A stretch of 64,000 nt of DNA, taken from contig JAFIFE010000018.1 of NCBI GenBank assembly GCA_020832185.1, forward strand, positions 1 through 64,000, read 5' to 3'. The translations under genes and the position numbers were made by a program. The notes under the pieces are model-generated. The model had not been told where the DNA came from and ran no database searches. It saw only the letters and a list, made by a program, of their open reading frames with translations. This DNA comes from Alkalibacterium sp. Lineage in GTDB: Bacteria > Bacillota > Bacilli > Lactobacillales > Carnobacteriaceae_A. Positions within the stretch are counted from its first letter, which is position 1. Each line of letters begins with the position of its first letter. Positions 62,160 to 64,000 of the stretch are shown in pieces.

Positions 62160-62340
62160 AAAATGAAAATGCATAATCTTAAGGAGTTAGTGATTTCTTT
62201 TGTGTAACTACTGAAAATAGTGCCTGATCTTAAAGAGTTTCTCCTCAACATAGTTAAACTTCTTAAGAGTGTCCGTTTATCTTCAGAAGTTTGCTTCATA
62301 TCTTACTGTAACTTCTTAAGTTTCAGACCTCTGCGGGTAA
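62160..62340. repeat. weak repeats of TCTTAAGAGTT, partly 51 bp apart
   Basis: TCTTAAGGAGTT at 62177 and TCTTAAAGAGTT at 62228 are 51 bp apart; AACTTCTTAAG recurs at 62257 and 62310 (53 bp). Short, degenerate; no gene in this stretch. Confidence 0.4.
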
Positions 62341-62349
62341 TCATTTATA

Positions 62350-62396
62350 AAAAGCACTGATAAAACTGGCTTAAAAGTCAGATTCATCAGTGCTTT
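62350..62396 (-). terminator. 6-phospho-beta-glucosidase gene terminator
   Basis: AAAGCACTGAT / ATCAGTGCTTT, 11-bp perfect stem; TTTTTAT follows on the minus strand. Confidence 0.88.
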
Positions 62397-62427
62397 ACTT
62401 AACTACTATTTCAAATGATCTTTTTTA

Positions 62428-63891
<1,464 letters not shown>

Positions 63892-63899
63892 TTATAACA

Positions 63900-63926
63900 A
63901 AGAGGCAGTTTCTATTTCTGCCTCTT
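63900..63926 (-). terminator. terminator of the gene at the right edge
   Basis: AAGAGGCAG / CTGCCTCTT, 10-base loop, followed by TTTGTTAT on the minus strand; between the partial gene and the GH1 gene, so partial read-through is possible. Confidence 0.65.
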
Positions 63927-63938
63927 CTATTCGTCTTC

Positions 63939-64000
63939 TTATATGACAACGGTCATCAGGTAACCAGATGCATCGATAGCCGATTCGTCAGTTGTCAGGA
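63939..64000 (-). CDS. 3' end of a gene cut by the window edge
   Basis: The last 19 codons of a minus-strand frame ending LTTDESAIDASGYLMTVVI and a TAA stop, followed by a terminator and the GH1 gene. A beta-glucoside PTS permease would be the usual neighbour, but the fragment is too short to identify. Confidence 0.5.
   Translation of the reverse strand, partial: LTTDESAIDASGYLMTVVI

Overview
The window looks like a chromosomal segment of a low-GC Gram-positive of the order Lactobacillales. A Carnobacteriaceae-type organism (Alkalibacterium/Marinilactibacillus-like) is my best guess, from gene content and from very acidic exported proteins; this is inference, not a database result. It starts inside a 16S rRNA gene on the minus strand and ends inside a gene next to a 6-phospho-beta-glucosidase. 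Most genes are on the minus strand. Almost every transcription unit ends in a clear intrinsic terminator, often bidirectional.

Layout. 1-0.9 kb: 5' part of 16S rRNA with leader and promoter. 1-4.5 kb: tRNA methyltransferase (trmR), CBS-ACT sensor, queT under a preQ1 riboswitch, the mazEF pair and acpS. 4.6-12.2 kb: cshA, murF, ddl, rpmE2, rho, murA; with fba, pyrG and rpoE (16.3-19.8 kb) this keeps the order of two conserved Bacillus blocks, interrupted by bioY, a flavin reductase/LLM oxygenase pair, a 51-bp tandem repeat and a NERD protein. pyrG has the GGGC start and attenuator of CTP-sensitive pyrG genes. 20-26.4 kb: lipL, an HD phosphohydrolase, a HAD phosphatase, ohr, and the SOS-type pair uvrX-yolD behind LexA-like boxes. 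26.4-31.6 kb: a folate one-carbon island fhs-fchA-folD-fthC-folT, with a THF riboswitch before folT and a FolD lacking the usual cyclohydrolase residues. 31.7-37.6 kb: alanine dehydrogenase, methylglyoxal synthase, a DJ-1 protein and a methionine ABC importer. 37.7-44.9 kb: a second NERD protein, degenerate 51-bp repeats, an amidohydrolase, an amidase and a tryptophan-type ABC importer. 45.4-53.3 kb: small membrane proteins, an FAD oxidoreductase, a PAP2 phosphatase, guaC, a gmk-like kinase, a divergent cis-prenyltransferase and dsdA. 53.4-64 kb: a third 51-bp array, recQ, a split ThrE exporter, a PcsB-like M23 hydrolase with a WalR box, ndk, an aldo/keto reductase operon with its MerR regulator, and a GH1 enzyme.

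How the parts work together. Cell-wall precursor genes (murA, ddl, murF), wall remodelling (M23 hydrolase) and lipid-carrier-type enzymes (PAP2, cis-prenyltransferase-like) are spread through the window. The folate island converts formate and serine-derived carbon to formyl, methenyl and methylene folates, with uptake controlled by THF. mgsA and the DJ-1 protein are divergent neighbours that could make and remove methylglyoxal.

The most unusual region is the leader of the tryptophan-type importer (about 44.9-45.4 kb). It has a strong promoter, a 28-29 codon reading frame with a ribosome binding site and two Trp codons, mutually exclusive RNA pairings, two tandem terminators, and then a second short frame with a Trp-Asp-Trp motif just before the binding-protein gene. 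This looks like leader-peptide control of a Gram-positive Trp transporter. A second oddity is a set of intergenic arrays at separate loci, all with a 51-bp period.
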